Assembly (NCBI GenBank): GCA_937886445.1
Contig: CALGBY010000022.1
Span: forward strand, 1 to 51,856
From: an uncultured Clostridia bacterium
GTDB lineage: Bacteria; Bacillota; Clostridia; Christensenellales; Aristaeellaceae
Direction of reading: 5' to 3'
Length of the DNA: 51,856 bases
Part shown: one piece after another, positions 15,992 through 25,490 of the stretch
Numbering within the stretch: position 1 is the stretch's first letter
Layout: the number at the start of each line of letters is the position of its first letter
Program-made: the position numbers and the translations under genes
The notes under the pieces: generated by a model
What the model saw: only the letters and a program-made list of their open reading frames with translations
What the model was told of the DNA's origin: nothing
Databases searched by the model: none

Positions 15992-16026
15992 TCCGGATGG
16001 CGTAATGCCATCCGGACTTATTTTTC
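15992..16026 (+). terminator. Internal terminator or attenuator in the polysaccharide locus
   Basis: A perfect 10-base stem (15992-16001 with 16007-16016), a 5-base loop, and CTTATTTTTC. It sits between the secreted-protein gene and the chain-length gene, so it could reduce read-through into the assembly genes. Confidence 0.8.
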
Positions 16027-16045
16027 TGAAAGGAAATACGCATCC

Positions 16046-16963
16046 ATGGCTCAGTTAAGACGCAGAAAAATGCTGGAACAGGCAAAAAACCAGAATACCG
16101 CTGCCGCGGGCAGTGCCGATACATCGGAGCTGATCGCGCAGCTGCTTGCCGCCGCGGCGCAGAACAGGCAGACCGATGAAGAGAACGCCCGTAAACGGGA
16201 TGACGGCGGCACGCAGATCAACCTTACGGAGCTTTTCTGGCGCGTGGTAGCCAAGTTTGGGTGGATCGTGCTGGGAGCGGCTCTGGGCACGCTTATCATG
16301 GCGGTGTTTGCCTATGCGTTCTACGTGCCCAAATATACGGCTGTAAGCAAGCTGTATATCGTGAATAACAGCAATTCTGTGATCAATATGAGCGACCTGC
16401 AGATCGGTACCGCCCTCACAACGGACTATACCGAGGTGTTCAAAACGCACGAGGTATCTGAAATGACCATGGATATACTGCGTGATGAATACGGCGTGGA
16501 AGGCTACAGCTATACCGCTCTGCAGGGGATGCTTACCGTAAGCAACCCTGCAAGCAGCCGTGTGCTGTACCTTACCGTGCAGCATAAGGACGCCAAGCTT
16601 ACGCAGCAGGTGGCGGATAGCTTTGCCCGTGCCGGGCAAAAGTTCATCACCGAGCGTATGCGCACGGATGAGCCTACCAGCTTTTCTGTGGCCATGATCC
16701 CCGGTACCCCCTCCACTACCAGCAAAACCAAGCTGGTCATCATCGGCTTTGCCGTGGGCACGCTGATTGCGTTTGGCATCATCTTTTTGCGGTTTATGAT
16801 GGATGATAAGCCGCGTACGGCGGAGGATATTTACAACTGCAGCGGCCTTTCCACGCTGGGCACCATCCCGCTGGTGGCCGCGGAAAAAGACAACCTGAAG
16901 CGGGAAAAGAAACAGCGCGACCGGAGCAACCGGAAGCACGGAAAGGGGAATAAGCATGAATAA
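16046..16963 (+). CDS. Polysaccharide chain-length determinant (Wzz/CpsC-like)
   Basis: A 305-residue membrane adaptor that controls polymer length and activates the tyrosine kinase encoded next. Two membrane helices (about 70-94 and 229-252) flank an extracellular domain with YTAVSKLYIVN and SRVLYLTVQHKDAKL. The PxxP-like sequence IPGTPSTTSKTK comes just before the second helix, as in Wzz proteins. A cytoplasmic extension of about 65 Gln/Ala/Arg-rich residues precedes the first helix, longer than in CpsC or YveK. The last 8 bases overlap the kinase gene. Confidence 0.92.
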   Translation: MAQLRRRKMLEQAKNQNTAAAGSADTSELIAQLLAAAAQNRQTDEENARKRDDGGTQINLTELFWRVVAKFGWIVLGAALGTLIMAVFAYAFYVPKYTAVSKLYIVNNSNSVINMSDLQIGTALTTDYTEVFKTHEVSEMTMDILRDEYGVEGYSYTALQGMLTVSNPASSRVLYLTVQHKDAKLTQQVADSFARAGQKFITERMRTDEPTSFSVAMIPGTPSTTSKTKLVIIGFAVGTLIAFGIIFLRFMMDDKPRTAEDIYNCSGLSTLGTIPLVAAEKDNLKREKKQRDRSNRKHGKGNKHE

Positions 16964-17675
16964 GGTGGAGATCAAAAAATTCCCCAAAGCGGAATACTCG
17001 GTAAATGAAGCGTTCAACACGCTTGCTACCAATATCTCCTACTGCGGAGATGATATACGCGTAATAGAGCTTACCAGCCGCTACCAGCATGAGGGCAAAA
17101 GCTTTGTCACCATGAACCTGATGCGCACCTTTGCCAGCTTTGGCAAAAGCGTGGTGCTTGTGGACGCGGACCTGAGAAGAAGCAACCTGATAGCCAAATA
17201 CCAGATGGTGTTTGGCAGGGAAAAGCCGCAGGGCCTGGCGCAGTATCTGGCCGGCCTGTGCAGCGCGGAAAGCATAGTGTACGAAACCAACATTGAAGGT
17301 GCTTATATTGTGCCCGTGGGCAGGCTGGTGAGCAATTCGCTGCAGCTGCTCAAAGGGGAGCGCTTTGGCCAGCTGATAGATATGCTGGCGGAAAACGCGG
17401 ATATAGTGTTGATAGATACACCGCCCGCCGGGCTGATCGTGGATGCCGTGGAGATCGCCAAGCAGTGTGACGGCGCCATGATCGTAGTGGATTACGGTGA
17501 GGGACATAAACGGGAGATAAATGATATTTCGGAAAACATCAGCCGCACCGGCTGTCAGATGCTGGGCGCTGTGATAAACGCCGTGGATATGAGTGCCTAT
17601 ACTAATAGGAAGTATTACTATTCCGGCAAGTATTACCGCCGCTATTATCACGGCGCGTATGACAGTAAGTACTGA
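16956..17675 (+). CDS. Bacterial tyrosine kinase (CpsD/CapB-like)
   Basis: Cytoplasmic BY-kinase partner of the chain-length protein, 239 residues. Walker A region is TSRYQHEGKSF, Walker A' is VVLVDADLRRS, and Walker B is DIVLIDTPP. The tail has a tyrosine cluster (about 11 Tyr in the last 25 residues: RKYYYSGKYYRRYYHGAYDSKY region, 216-239), the sites of autophosphorylation. In Walker A the usual Pro-Gly before EGKS is replaced by Gln-His, which is unusual, but the catalytic Lys is kept. It overlaps the previous gene by 8 bases. Confidence 0.92.
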   Translation: MNKVEIKKFPKAEYSVNEAFNTLATNISYCGDDIRVIELTSRYQHEGKSFVTMNLMRTFASFGKSVVLVDADLRRSNLIAKYQMVFGREKPQGLAQYLAGLCSAESIVYETNIEGAYIVPVGRLVSNSLQLLKGERFGQLIDMLAENADIVLIDTPPAGLIVDAVEIAKQCDGAMIVVDYGEGHKREINDISENISRTGCQMLGAVINAVDMSAYTNRKYYYSGKYYRRYYHGAYDSKY

Positions 17676-17685
17676 ACATTTACTG

Positions 17686-17697
17686 ACGGTCGATATA
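17686..17697 (+). promoter_or_regulatory. Shared 12-base motif, copy 2
   Basis: ACGGTCGATATA again, 9 bases after a TGAAC, 32 bases before the small coiled-coil gene. See the copy at 15444-15455. Confidence 0.3.
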
Positions 17698-17729
17698 TGG
17701 GTATATATATCCTGTATTAAGGAGCGGAT

Positions 17730-17918
17730 ATGAAGGATTACAACTTGGAAGCACAGGCTTTGCCGGAAAATGAACTCAGAAAGAAATATGCTGAACTGTG
17801 TGAGGCGTATGACAAGATGAGCGATGATCTTCTTTTTCTTGATTGGCAGATAAGGTCTCTCAAAGAAGAATTGAGTGCTATGTCAGAGCATTCAAAGAAT
17901 TTGCAGGGAAGGCAATGA
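17730..17918 (+). CDS. Small coiled-coil protein
   Basis: A 62-residue, charged protein without a hydrophobic segment. The pattern at about 14-55 (NELRKKYAELCEAYDKMSDD, then WQIRSLKEELSAM) is a heptad-like coiled coil. No family is recognised. AGGAGCGGAT lies before the ATG, and the stop is 6 bases before the priming transferase gene, so it is probably expressed with it. Base composition drops here from GC-rich to AT-richer. Confidence 0.6.
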   Translation: MKDYNLEAQALPENELRKKYAELCEAYDKMSDDLLFLDWQIRSLKEELSAMSEHSKNLQGRQ

Positions 17919-17924
17919 TAAGCG

Positions 17925-19271
17925 ATGAAAAAGGCAACAAGGGTCTCCATTGTAAAGCTTTTTAATGTATTGACAGTAGCTATACCGTTTGCTGCGGTAT
18001 GGTTTGGTTATTATGCCGATCATACGTTCAACTATATCGGTTATCGTACCCGCTCCATCGTAATGATCCTTTACTTTATTGCCTATCTCTTTTTGACAAA
18101 AACGTATGACGCGTTGTTGATTTCCTATTCACGCATTCGGGATATGCTTGTTAATCAGGTACTTTCGATATTGTTGACAGATACGGTCATGTTTGTGATA
18201 CTGTGGATACTCAGCTATCATTTTCCCAATATGCTGCCGGCGTTGCTGTGCCTGCTGTTGCAGATAGTTATTGCCTGCCTGTGGTGCATCTTTAGTCACC
18301 ACTGGTATTTTGTATGCTTCAAGGCGCAAAAAACACTTGTGCTTTATGATACGCGTGAGGGCTTGGAAAAACTGATAGATGAATACGGGCTCGAAAAAAA
18401 GTTTGAAGTTATTGCAGTAAAGCAGATCAATGCAGCACTTGATGATCCGGATGTATTGAACGGTATAGAAACGGTATTCTTTTCCGGCATACACAGCCAT
18501 GAGCGGAACATCATTTTGAAAAAGTGTGTAGAAAAAGGAATCACAGCCTTTGTTATACCCCGGCTTGGAGATTCCATTATGAGTGGGGCAAGCAAGCAGC
18601 ATTTGTTCCATTTGCCAATGCTCCGGGTAAACCGTTATACACCCGGTTTGGGATACAGAGTGGTTAAGCGTAGCTTTGACATCCTTATTTCCGGGGTTAT
18701 GCTGCTTCTGCTTTCACCTTTAATGATCGTGTTGGCGTTGTTTATCAGGAAGGATGGGGGCCCGGCCTTCTACAAGCAGACAAGATTGACAAAAGACGGG
18801 AAACTTTTCAAGGTGATCAAATTCCGCAGTATGCGTGTGGATGCCGAAAAAGACGGAGTGGCCAGACTGAGTACAGGTGAAAACGATGATCGCATTACAA
18901 AGGTAGGTCATTTCATCCGCGCCTGCCGTATGGATGAGCTTCCCCAATTGATTAATATCTTAAAGGGGGATATGAGCATTGTTGGCCCGCGGCCTGAACG
19001 ACCGGAAATTGCTGCCGAATATGAAAAAGAGATGCCGGAGTTCAGATTGCGTCTACAGTGCAGAGCAGGCTTGACAGGCTATGCGCAGGTTTATGGACAG
19101 TATAATACTACGCCATATGATAAGTTGAACATGGATTTGATGTATATCAGCAGTTATAGTTTGATGAATGATTTAAGGATCATTCTTGCTACTGTGGGGA
19201 TTCTTTTCCAGCGAGAAAGTACTGAAGGTATTGCCGAAGGACAAACTACAGCATTGAATACAAAAAAATGA
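17925..19271 (+). CDS. Undecaprenyl-phosphate sugar phosphotransferase (priming enzyme)
   Basis: Membrane enzyme of 448 residues that starts each repeat unit by moving a sugar-1-phosphate to undecaprenyl phosphate (CpsE/WbaP-type polyprenol glycosylphosphotransferase). The N-terminal half has about four membrane helices (about 14-120) and a CoA-binding-like region. Residue 250 starts the conserved catalytic half: KRSFDILISGVMLLLLSPLM, KQTRLTKDGKLFKVIKFRSM, DELPQLINILKGDMSIVGPRPE, and CRAGLTGYAQVYG. The sugar cannot be read from the sequence; glucose, galactose and N-acetyl sugars are all known in the family. Confidence 0.94.
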   Translation: MKKATRVSIVKLFNVLTVAIPFAAVWFGYYADHTFNYIGYRTRSIVMILYFIAYLFLTKTYDALLISYSRIRDMLVNQVLSILLTDTVMFVILWILSYHFPNMLPALLCLLLQIVIACLWCIFSHHWYFVCFKAQKTLVLYDTREGLEKLIDEYGLEKKFEVIAVKQINAALDDPDVLNGIETVFFSGIHSHERNIILKKCVEKGITAFVIPRLGDSIMSGASKQHLFHLPMLRVNRYTPGLGYRVVKRSFDILISGVMLLLLSPLMIVLALFIRKDGGPAFYKQTRLTKDGKLFKVIKFRSMRVDAEKDGVARLSTGENDDRITKVGHFIRACRMDELPQLINILKGDMSIVGPRPERPEIAAEYEKEMPEFRLRLQCRAGLTGYAQVYGQYNTTPYDKLNMDLMYISSYSLMNDLRIILATVGILFQRESTEGIAEGQTTALNTKK

Positions 19272-19401
19272 AGAGAATATCCAGTTTTGTGAGATGGTAC
19301 AGTATCAGGGAATCAGTTCACATTATTCTTGAAAATCGTATGTCATATTGGATTTTGATTCTTTGATTTTTACGAGAAAGCAAGTAATGGAGCAGTAATT
19401 T

Positions 19402-20628
19402 ATGAAAGAAAAGAACAAAAAAGACATACTTTTTCTGTGCCAGTTTTTCTATCCTGAATACAATTCGTCAGCAACGTTGCCTTTTGATACGGCTAAGCAT
19501 CTTGCTGCAAATGGCTTTACTGTTGATGCGCTTGTAGGATATCCTAAGGAATATACAAAGGGAGAAGACTTCCCAATAGATGAAGTTGTAGATAATGTCG
19601 GTATTCATAGAATCAAGTACATAGAACTTGATCGCAAGAAGAAAATCAATCGTTTGATAAATTACTTTTCATTTACATGCGCGGCATTATTCAGAATTGG
19701 AAAATTGAGGAAGTACCATACGGTTATTGTTTATTCAAATCCTCCGGTTCTTCCAATAGTTCCTATTCTTGCAAAAAAGCTTTTCAAAACAAAGTTTGTT
19801 TTTGTTGCCTACGATGTCTATCCGGAGATTGCCTATGCATCTCAAACGCTCTCTCCGGGGAGTTTGATTGACCGGGTAATGACAAGGATTAATCATCATC
19901 TTTATAAGCATGCTGCTTATGTGGTAGCGTTGACTGATGAGATGAAAGAGTTTTTACTCAAGAAGCGCCCAGAGCTTGATTCTGAACGGGTAACTACAAT
20001 TGCAAACTGGGCTCATGAGAAGGAAGTTAGTCCGGATCATGCTGCCTATCAGCGCTTTGGATATGTGGATGGACAGTTTGTTGTTTCATACTTTGGAAAT
20101 ATGGGCACGTGCCAGGATGTTGAAACAATGATGGGTGCAGCTGAAGCATTAAGAGACAATGATAGCGTCAAGTTCTTGATTGTTGGGCATGGAAATAAAA
20201 AGACAAGTGTAGAAGAACGAGCTAGAAATCTTAGAAATGTGCAGGTTATTGACTTTTTGACAGGAAAAGATTTTGAACAAGCTGTTGCAATTTCGTCCTG
20301 CTGTATTGTTAGTCTGGAAAAGGGATTAATGGGTGCATGTGCTCCTAGTAAATATTATAGTTACCTTCAGGGCGGTCAACCCATACTCGCGGTTGTTGAG
20401 GACGGTTCATATCTTGCTGAGGAGGTCATAAAGGAAAGCATTGGATATGGTATCGAGGTGGGTGATGTTGCAGGGTTAACTAAGGTAATTATTAGTATGG
20501 TAGGGGATAGAGAAGCATGCAGAATCATGGGGGAAAAAGCCAGAGAGATGTATCAAAGAAAATACGCTATTGATATTGCACTTGAGAAATATGTACAAGT
20601 GTTCAAAAGTATTGTGGGGAATAGATAA
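19402..20628 (+). CDS. Family 4 glycosyltransferase, WbuB-like
   Basis: A 408-residue GT-B glycosyltransferase. The N-terminus LFLCQFFYPEYNSSATLPFD and the FVFVAYDVYPEIAYA region recall WbuB-type enzymes, which transfer N-acetyl-L-fucosamine in some O-antigens. The C-terminal half has VSYFGNMGTCQDVE, FLIVGHGNKK and a nucleotide-binding APSKYYSYLQGGQPILAVVEDGS. The presence of the UDP-L-FucNAc genes downstream makes this the best candidate FucNAc transferase, but that is inference. It overlaps the next gene by one base. An untranslated gap of 130 AT-rich bases precedes it. Confidence 0.9.
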   Translation: MKEKNKKDILFLCQFFYPEYNSSATLPFDTAKHLAANGFTVDALVGYPKEYTKGEDFPIDEVVDNVGIHRIKYIELDRKKKINRLINYFSFTCAALFRIGKLRKYHTVIVYSNPPVLPIVPILAKKLFKTKFVFVAYDVYPEIAYASQTLSPGSLIDRVMTRINHHLYKHAAYVVALTDEMKEFLLKKRPELDSERVTTIANWAHEKEVSPDHAAYQRFGYVDGQFVVSYFGNMGTCQDVETMMGAAEALRDNDSVKFLIVGHGNKKTSVEERARNLRNVQVIDFLTGKDFEQAVAISSCCIVSLEKGLMGACAPSKYYSYLQGGQPILAVVEDGSYLAEEVIKESIGYGIEVGDVAGLTKVIISMVGDREACRIMGEKAREMYQRKYAIDIALEKYVQVFKSIVGNR

Positions 20629-21659
20629 TGAAAAATGATGACAATCGTCAATCAAATTTTGACTGCCTTAGATTGGTGTGTATGGTGATGGTAGTGTCCA
20701 TGCACTACTTTGGATGGGGCGGACTTAATAGTTCAACAGAAACAAGTCGAATGAACTTTGTTCTAGCCAGTGGTATCGGAGTGTATTGCAGAGTTGCTGT
20801 GAACTGTTTCTATATGATTACTGGATATTTTATTGTTCCTTGTTCTCAAGATATAGACTTTCGGAGAGCATCAAAAAAGGTTTTAGCGCAGTATAGCAAG
20901 TTGTGGGTATACTCGGTCCTTTTGTTTGTAGGTTGCTGTGCAACTGGGATAGCGGAGTTTTCATGGGATGAACTGGTCCAATCATTTTTCCCTATTATGA
21001 CAAATCAATGGTGGTTCATGACGATTTTCATGGCCCTTCTGTGCATCAAGCCGTTTATCGGTAAGTTACGCTCTTTGTTGAATGACAAAGAATTGATAGC
21101 ACTACTAGGGATTATTGCATTCTTTGATACTCTGCAAGCAATAGTTGGCCGCAATGCTTTTAGGGAACAAGGTACAGGGATTATGCATGCAGTCTTCATG
21201 CTTCTATTGGGTTATGGAGTAAAAAAGTTGCCTGTGCTTCAGCTGAGAAAATGGTGTTCTGCTGTGCTCTACTTTGGCATATGCTTGATTGCAGGCGTTT
21301 TTGCTTTGGTCGGAAGAAAATTCTTCCAAATGGATGATGCTGTTGTACTCTATTATAATTCTCCATTTATTGTGATAGCAGCAATTGGTTTCTTTAATTT
21401 ATTCCGAACTTGGAATTGTTCATTTACCTGGACGACACGTATAGCACCTTATGTATTGGCTATTTATTTGATAAATGATCATCGCCTAATGGAGAAGAAC
21501 TTTTATGAAAAAGTTTTACACTGTAGTAATTATTATGAAAGTGGAATGATGATTCTCCATTGGGCAGTCAGTGTACTCTTGTTTGTTGCTGGTGGTTTAT
21601 TGATAGACTTTACTCTTGAAAAAATGAAGAGTTATTTGATGAAGGTATTTCTGAGGTGA
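20628..21659 (+). CDS. Acyltransferase 3 family membrane protein
   Basis: Integral membrane O-acyltransferase (OafA/WecH-like, 343 residues). About ten hydrophobic segments, a catalytic-type His in VSMHYFGWGG near residue 27, and RVAVNCFYMITGYFI are typical. It would add acetyl or succinyl groups to the polymer during assembly. It is joined to the GT4 gene by TAATG and overlaps the next gene by 4 bases. It resembles the acyltransferase at 25491-26585 only at family level. Confidence 0.9.
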   Translation: MKNDDNRQSNFDCLRLVCMVMVVSMHYFGWGGLNSSTETSRMNFVLASGIGVYCRVAVNCFYMITGYFIVPCSQDIDFRRASKKVLAQYSKLWVYSVLLFVGCCATGIAEFSWDELVQSFFPIMTNQWWFMTIFMALLCIKPFIGKLRSLLNDKELIALLGIIAFFDTLQAIVGRNAFREQGTGIMHAVFMLLLGYGVKKLPVLQLRKWCSAVLYFGICLIAGVFALVGRKFFQMDDAVVLYYNSPFIVIAAIGFFNLFRTWNCSFTWTTRIAPYVLAIYLINDHRLMEKNFYEKVLHCSNYYESGMMILHWAVSVLLFVAGGLLIDFTLEKMKSYLMKVFLR

Positions 21660-22516
21660 AGATAGTGAATGATATAACTGCAATAATTCTGACTAAGAAT
21701 GAGGAAGTTAATATAGCACGTTGTATTAACTCTGTTAAAAGTTTTGTTGATCGAATTTGTGTGGTAGATAGTGGAAGCACAGACCGAACAATAGAAATTG
21801 CGAATGAACTTGGAGCTGAAATATTTGAGCATATTCCGTTTGAGCATTACGCAAGGCAATTTAATTGGGCATTAGATCACGTGGATGTAAAGACCAAATG
21901 GGTATACCGAATTGATGCTGATGAGGTTGTTCCCCCTGAACTTGGCGCAGAATTGGTAAAGGCTTGTTCAGAACATCATGACGACGATGTGAATGGCCTT
22001 GTAATGAAATTTAAGGTACATTTCATGGGAAGATTTTTGACTCATGGTGGTATTTATCCGTTCTATAATCTAACAGTGTTTAAGAACGGATACGGTCGTT
22101 ATGAGGACAGAGCTATGGGAGAACACATTGTGCTTTCTGAGGGACGGACGATTGATTTGCAGAACGATTGCCTCCATTATGATTTTAAGGATCTAAACTC
22201 TTGGATTAATAAGCATAACTGGTATGCAACCCGTGAAGTGGCTGATTATATGGCTACCTTGGCAAAGAAACAAGTAGATACTGAACTTTATCATGAAGCT
22301 GAGAAAGCAAAAAGACTGCGCGATGGTTTTTATTATAAACTCCCGAAATTTTTCCGTGCCAGATTGTATTACTGGTACAGGTACTATATAAAGCTGGGTT
22401 TTTTGGATGGTGAAGCGGGAAGAGTTCACGCATTTCTTCAAGCATACTGGTACAGATATTTGATTGATGCGAAAATTGTGGAGCAGGAGTTGATGAATAA
22501 AGATGTTAAGGGTTAA
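21656..22516 (+). CDS. Family 2 glycosyltransferase
   Basis: A 286-residue GT-A inverting transferase with the family entry TAIILTKNEEVNIARCINSV, then VVDSGSTDRTIEIA, then VYRIDADEV containing the DxD metal motif, and a WaaE-like C-terminus (HNWYATREVADYM). It is a soluble or membrane-associated enzyme adding one sugar of the repeat unit. The start is GTG at 21656, with a second GTG 9 bases later. It overlaps both neighbours (4 and 14 bases), so translation is coupled. Confidence 0.92.
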   Translation: MKIVNDITAIILTKNEEVNIARCINSVKSFVDRICVVDSGSTDRTIEIANELGAEIFEHIPFEHYARQFNWALDHVDVKTKWVYRIDADEVVPPELGAELVKACSEHHDDDVNGLVMKFKVHFMGRFLTHGGIYPFYNLTVFKNGYGRYEDRAMGEHIVLSEGRTIDLQNDCLHYDFKDLNSWINKHNWYATREVADYMATLAKKQVDTELYHEAEKAKRLRDGFYYKLPKFFRARLYYWYRYYIKLGFLDGEAGRVHAFLQAYWYRYLIDAKIVEQELMNKDVKG

Positions 22517-23120
22517 TTTTGGATTCTTTATCAATAAACTGTTACGATTGCTGAACCGTCCTGCGCTGAGATACTGTCAAATTGATAAGTTGGCAAAAGT
22601 AGGTACTGGTTCTAACTGTATTGGTGTGAAAATGGGGCGCTACAGTTATATGGGTAAGAATAATTCTGTGGCTAATGCCACCATTGGTTCATTTTGCTCC
22701 ATTGCGAGTTATTGCGCAATTGGGGGAGGGAGTCATCCTCTGGACATGGTGTCTACATCTCCGGTGTTTTATGAGGGAAGGAATGTATTTAGTCAGAACT
22801 TCAGTAACATCAAAGCGGGGATTAATAAGCCAGTCAGTATCGGAAATGATGTTTGGATTGGGGAAGGGGTGTTTATCAATGACGGAATCACCGTGGGGGA
22901 CGGAGCAATAATCGGAGCTCATAGTGTGGTTACACATGATGTTCCGGCTTATGCAGTAATGGCTGGTGCCCCGGCAAAAGTGTTGAGATACAGATTCCAT
23001 GAGGAAGAGGTTCGGAAGTTAATAGAACTTAAGTGGTGGGATTGGCCGGAAGAAGAACTTAAGAAATACGGAAATAGATTTTCCTCACTTAGTGAGGTAT
23101 TAGGAGATAAAGTAAAATGA
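22503..23120 (+). CDS. Hexapeptide-repeat O-acetyltransferase (CatB-related)
   Basis: A 205-residue left-handed beta-helix acetyltransferase. Hexapeptide repeats are visible as VGTGSNCIGVKMGRYSYM, then IGSFCSIASYCAIGGG, then VSIGNDVWIGEGVFINDGITVGDGAIIGAHSVVT, followed by VMAGAPAKVLRYRF. The His in GGSHPLD is the usual catalytic residue of the xenobiotic-type (XAT) subgroup. It probably O-acetylates a sugar of the repeat unit in the cytoplasm. Confidence 0.92.
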   Translation: MLRVNFGFFINKLLRLLNRPALRYCQIDKLAKVGTGSNCIGVKMGRYSYMGKNNSVANATIGSFCSIASYCAIGGGSHPLDMVSTSPVFYEGRNVFSQNFSNIKAGINKPVSIGNDVWIGEGVFINDGITVGDGAIIGAHSVVTHDVPAYAVMAGAPAKVLRYRFHEEEVRKLIELKWWDWPEEELKKYGNRFSSLSEVLGDKVK

Positions 23121-24277
23121 AAATACTGCATGTTTGCTTGGGCTGCTTTTATATTGATAACTATTCCTATCAAGAGAATATGCTTCCAAAGTTCCATAAG
23201 AATATGGGATATGATGTGGAAGTAATAGCTTCTACTCTATCTTTTGATGAGCATGGTAATGGATGCAATATTGCCTCCCGTATTTATGACAACGAATATG
23301 GAATTAAGGTTACTCGACTGCCTTATAGGAAGAGTATGCCTAATAAAGTAGGCAAGTTCTTGAGATTATATGAAGGTTTTGAGGAGGCGCTGGTCAAGGC
23401 AGAACCAAACATAATATTTGTTCATGGCTGTCAGTTTTGCGACATCGGTAAGATTGTTAAGTATGCTAAAGTGCACAAAGTAGTTATCTATGTTGACAAT
23501 CATGCGGATTTCTCAAACAGTGCGACAAACTGGCTATCGAAGCATGTTCTTCACAAGGGCCTTTGGAGAAAGTGCGCCCAAAGTATTGAGCCATATACTA
23601 AGAAGTTTTATGGAGTGCTTCCAGTTCGAGTGGATTTCCTTAAGAATATTTATAAATTGCCCCCCGATAAATGTGAGCTTTTGGTGATGGGAGCAGATGA
23701 TGAACTTGTTCAAAAAGCCAAATCTTCGGATGCACGGAAGAGAATCAGAGAACAGTATGGGATTAGTGAGGATAATTTTCTTATCCTCACTGGCGGTAAA
23801 ATAGATCAATGGAAGACCCAGACATTATTGCTGATGCAGGCAGTTCAGAATATTCAGAATGAACGCCTTCGTCTCATTGTCTTTGGATCAGTCACGCAAG
23901 AACTCACGGATCAAATAAAGGCACTGGCAGATGGCATTAAGACCCAATATATTGGCTGGATTCAATCGAAATGCTCGTATGAATTTTTTGAAGCTGCCGA
24001 TCTTGTCGTTTTTCCCGGTCGGCATAGTGTGATGTGGGAACAGGTTGTCGGCCAAGGTAAACCAATGATTGTAAAGGATTGGCCTGGAACACACCATGTG
24101 GATCTCGGAGGTAATGTGAGATTCTTGACGAAAGATAGCATTGAAGAAATTCAAGCCGAGATCGAGTTTATGCTGCATAATCCGAAAGAGTACAGGGTAA
24201 TGAGAGAGGTAGCAGAAGAAAAAGGCGCTAAGGAGTTTTCGTATGAAGATATTTCAAGAAGAGCGATCGAGCAATAG
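23117..24277 (+). CDS. Family 4 glycosyltransferase
   Basis: A 386-residue GT-B transferase. N-terminal KILHVCLGCFYIDNYSYQENMLPKFH and C-terminal donor-site segments FLILTGGKIDQWKT, RLIVFGSV, YIGWIQSKCSYEFFEAADLVVFPGRHSVMWEQVVGQGKP with the retaining-type E are typical. It adds one sugar of the polysaccharide unit. Start overlaps the previous stop by 4 bases, and its end overlaps the polymerase gene by 35 bases. Confidence 0.9.
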   Translation: MKILHVCLGCFYIDNYSYQENMLPKFHKNMGYDVEVIASTLSFDEHGNGCNIASRIYDNEYGIKVTRLPYRKSMPNKVGKFLRLYEGFEEALVKAEPNIIFVHGCQFCDIGKIVKYAKVHKVVIYVDNHADFSNSATNWLSKHVLHKGLWRKCAQSIEPYTKKFYGVLPVRVDFLKNIYKLPPDKCELLVMGADDELVQKAKSSDARKRIREQYGISEDNFLILTGGKIDQWKTQTLLLMQAVQNIQNERLRLIVFGSVTQELTDQIKALADGIKTQYIGWIQSKCSYEFFEAADLVVFPGRHSVMWEQVVGQGKPMIVKDWPGTHHVDLGGNVRFLTKDSIEEIQAEIEFMLHNPKEYRVMREVAEEKGAKEFSYEDISRRAIEQ

Positions 24278-25487
24278 ATATCGAAAGCCGAAGATTGATC
24301 TGCTTGATATAGTAGTAATATTATTCCTTTTTTCGGCCCCAGTTCTAAATATCTTCTTGTACTTAACAAAAAAGACTAATCTTTCAGGACAATTGGCAGT
24401 TATTTACATTATAGTTGCAATTGCGGTTGCAATAGTCTCGATTTTTATAGGCCGAAAATTTATCCCAATGAGCGCACTTTGGGAGATTGTATTTCTCTTT
24501 TTAATACTGGTAGATTTTTTGATAACAAAAAACAGTCATTCATCACAAGTTGCCAGATTCGATTCCGAATTAAAACTATATATTGCGACTATCCCATCAG
24601 TGGTTATGATAACTCTTTGCTTATTCTGGTGGGGGAAAAAAGATATTAGTCTTTTGCTGGTATTTGGTTTGGACTTGTTATTAACAATTGTGTGCAGCCT
24701 GGTACTAGTAAATAGTACAGGTGTTACTACTGCTGGACTTATGCTAGATTCTAGCGGTTTTCTATACCAAAATACCTCTTATTATGCGGCATATACTCTA
24801 GGGATGACTGTCTTCATGATTCAGGAACAGAAAAGAAATTTATCAATTAGAATACCAAAGATTGTTTTGTTCCTCCTTGTTCCGATACAGATTGGAATAT
24901 GCTTTATGGCCGGAGGAAGGGGAGGAATTATACTTATTCTAGTGGTTCTATTGTGGGCTTTTTTTTCAGAGAAAAGAAATATAGAGAAGTTGGTATTAAC
25001 GGTTTGTTTTGTTATTATAACTGTAGTTGCTGTTATCTATTTTGTTCCTGTTTTGATGAGAATAATTGGAGTGGACTCAACTGGATATGAAAGAACAATA
25101 ATGCTTTTGACAACAGGAATAAGCGACCAAGGGCGCGAAGCATTATGGGCTAATTCCATAGAAGCATTTAAAGAACGTCCGATTTTTGGTAATGGGATTG
25201 GTTCGGTCTTCTACTTGTTTAATAGTTATTCTCATAATATGTTTGTAGACATCCTTTGTGAAAAAGGTGTTGTTGGTCTGTTGATAGTAGTATCTGTGTT
25301 CATTTTGTATGGTATGCGTGTTTTAAAACTCTATAAAGCAGGATCAATCTTCAGGTTTATGTTTATGGTGTTCTTGTGCGGTTTCACAATGAACCTGTTT
25401 AGTGGATATGTTTGGGTCAACCAACAAATTCTGTTGCCAGTAACGGCAACGCTTGTTTTTCCAAAGTCATTTAAATTCGAGGTGTGA
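24243..25487 (+). CDS. Polysaccharide polymerase (Wzy / O-antigen ligase-like)
   Basis: A 414-residue protein with about eleven membrane helices. The large loop at about 270-330 contains GISDQGREALWANSIEAFKERPIFGNGIGSVFYLF and YSHNMFVDILCEKGV, the Wzy_C/O-antigen-ligase signature. It would join repeat units on the outer face of the membrane. The first 35 bases overlap the upstream glycosyltransferase gene. Very AT-rich, as is usual for wzy genes. Confidence 0.9.
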   Translation: MKIFQEERSSNRYRKPKIDLLDIVVILFLFSAPVLNIFLYLTKKTNLSGQLAVIYIIVAIAVAIVSIFIGRKFIPMSALWEIVFLFLILVDFLITKNSHSSQVARFDSELKLYIATIPSVVMITLCLFWWGKKDISLLLVFGLDLLLTIVCSLVLVNSTGVTTAGLMLDSSGFLYQNTSYYAAYTLGMTVFMIQEQKRNLSIRIPKIVLFLLVPIQIGICFMAGGRGGIILILVVLLWAFFSEKRNIEKLVLTVCFVIITVVAVIYFVPVLMRIIGVDSTGYERTIMLLTTGISDQGREALWANSIEAFKERPIFGNGIGSVFYLFNSYSHNMFVDILCEKGVVGLLIVVSVFILYGMRVLKLYKAGSIFRFMFMVFLCGFTMNLFSGYVWVNQQILLPVTATLVFPKSFKFEV

Positions 25488-25490
25488 TTT

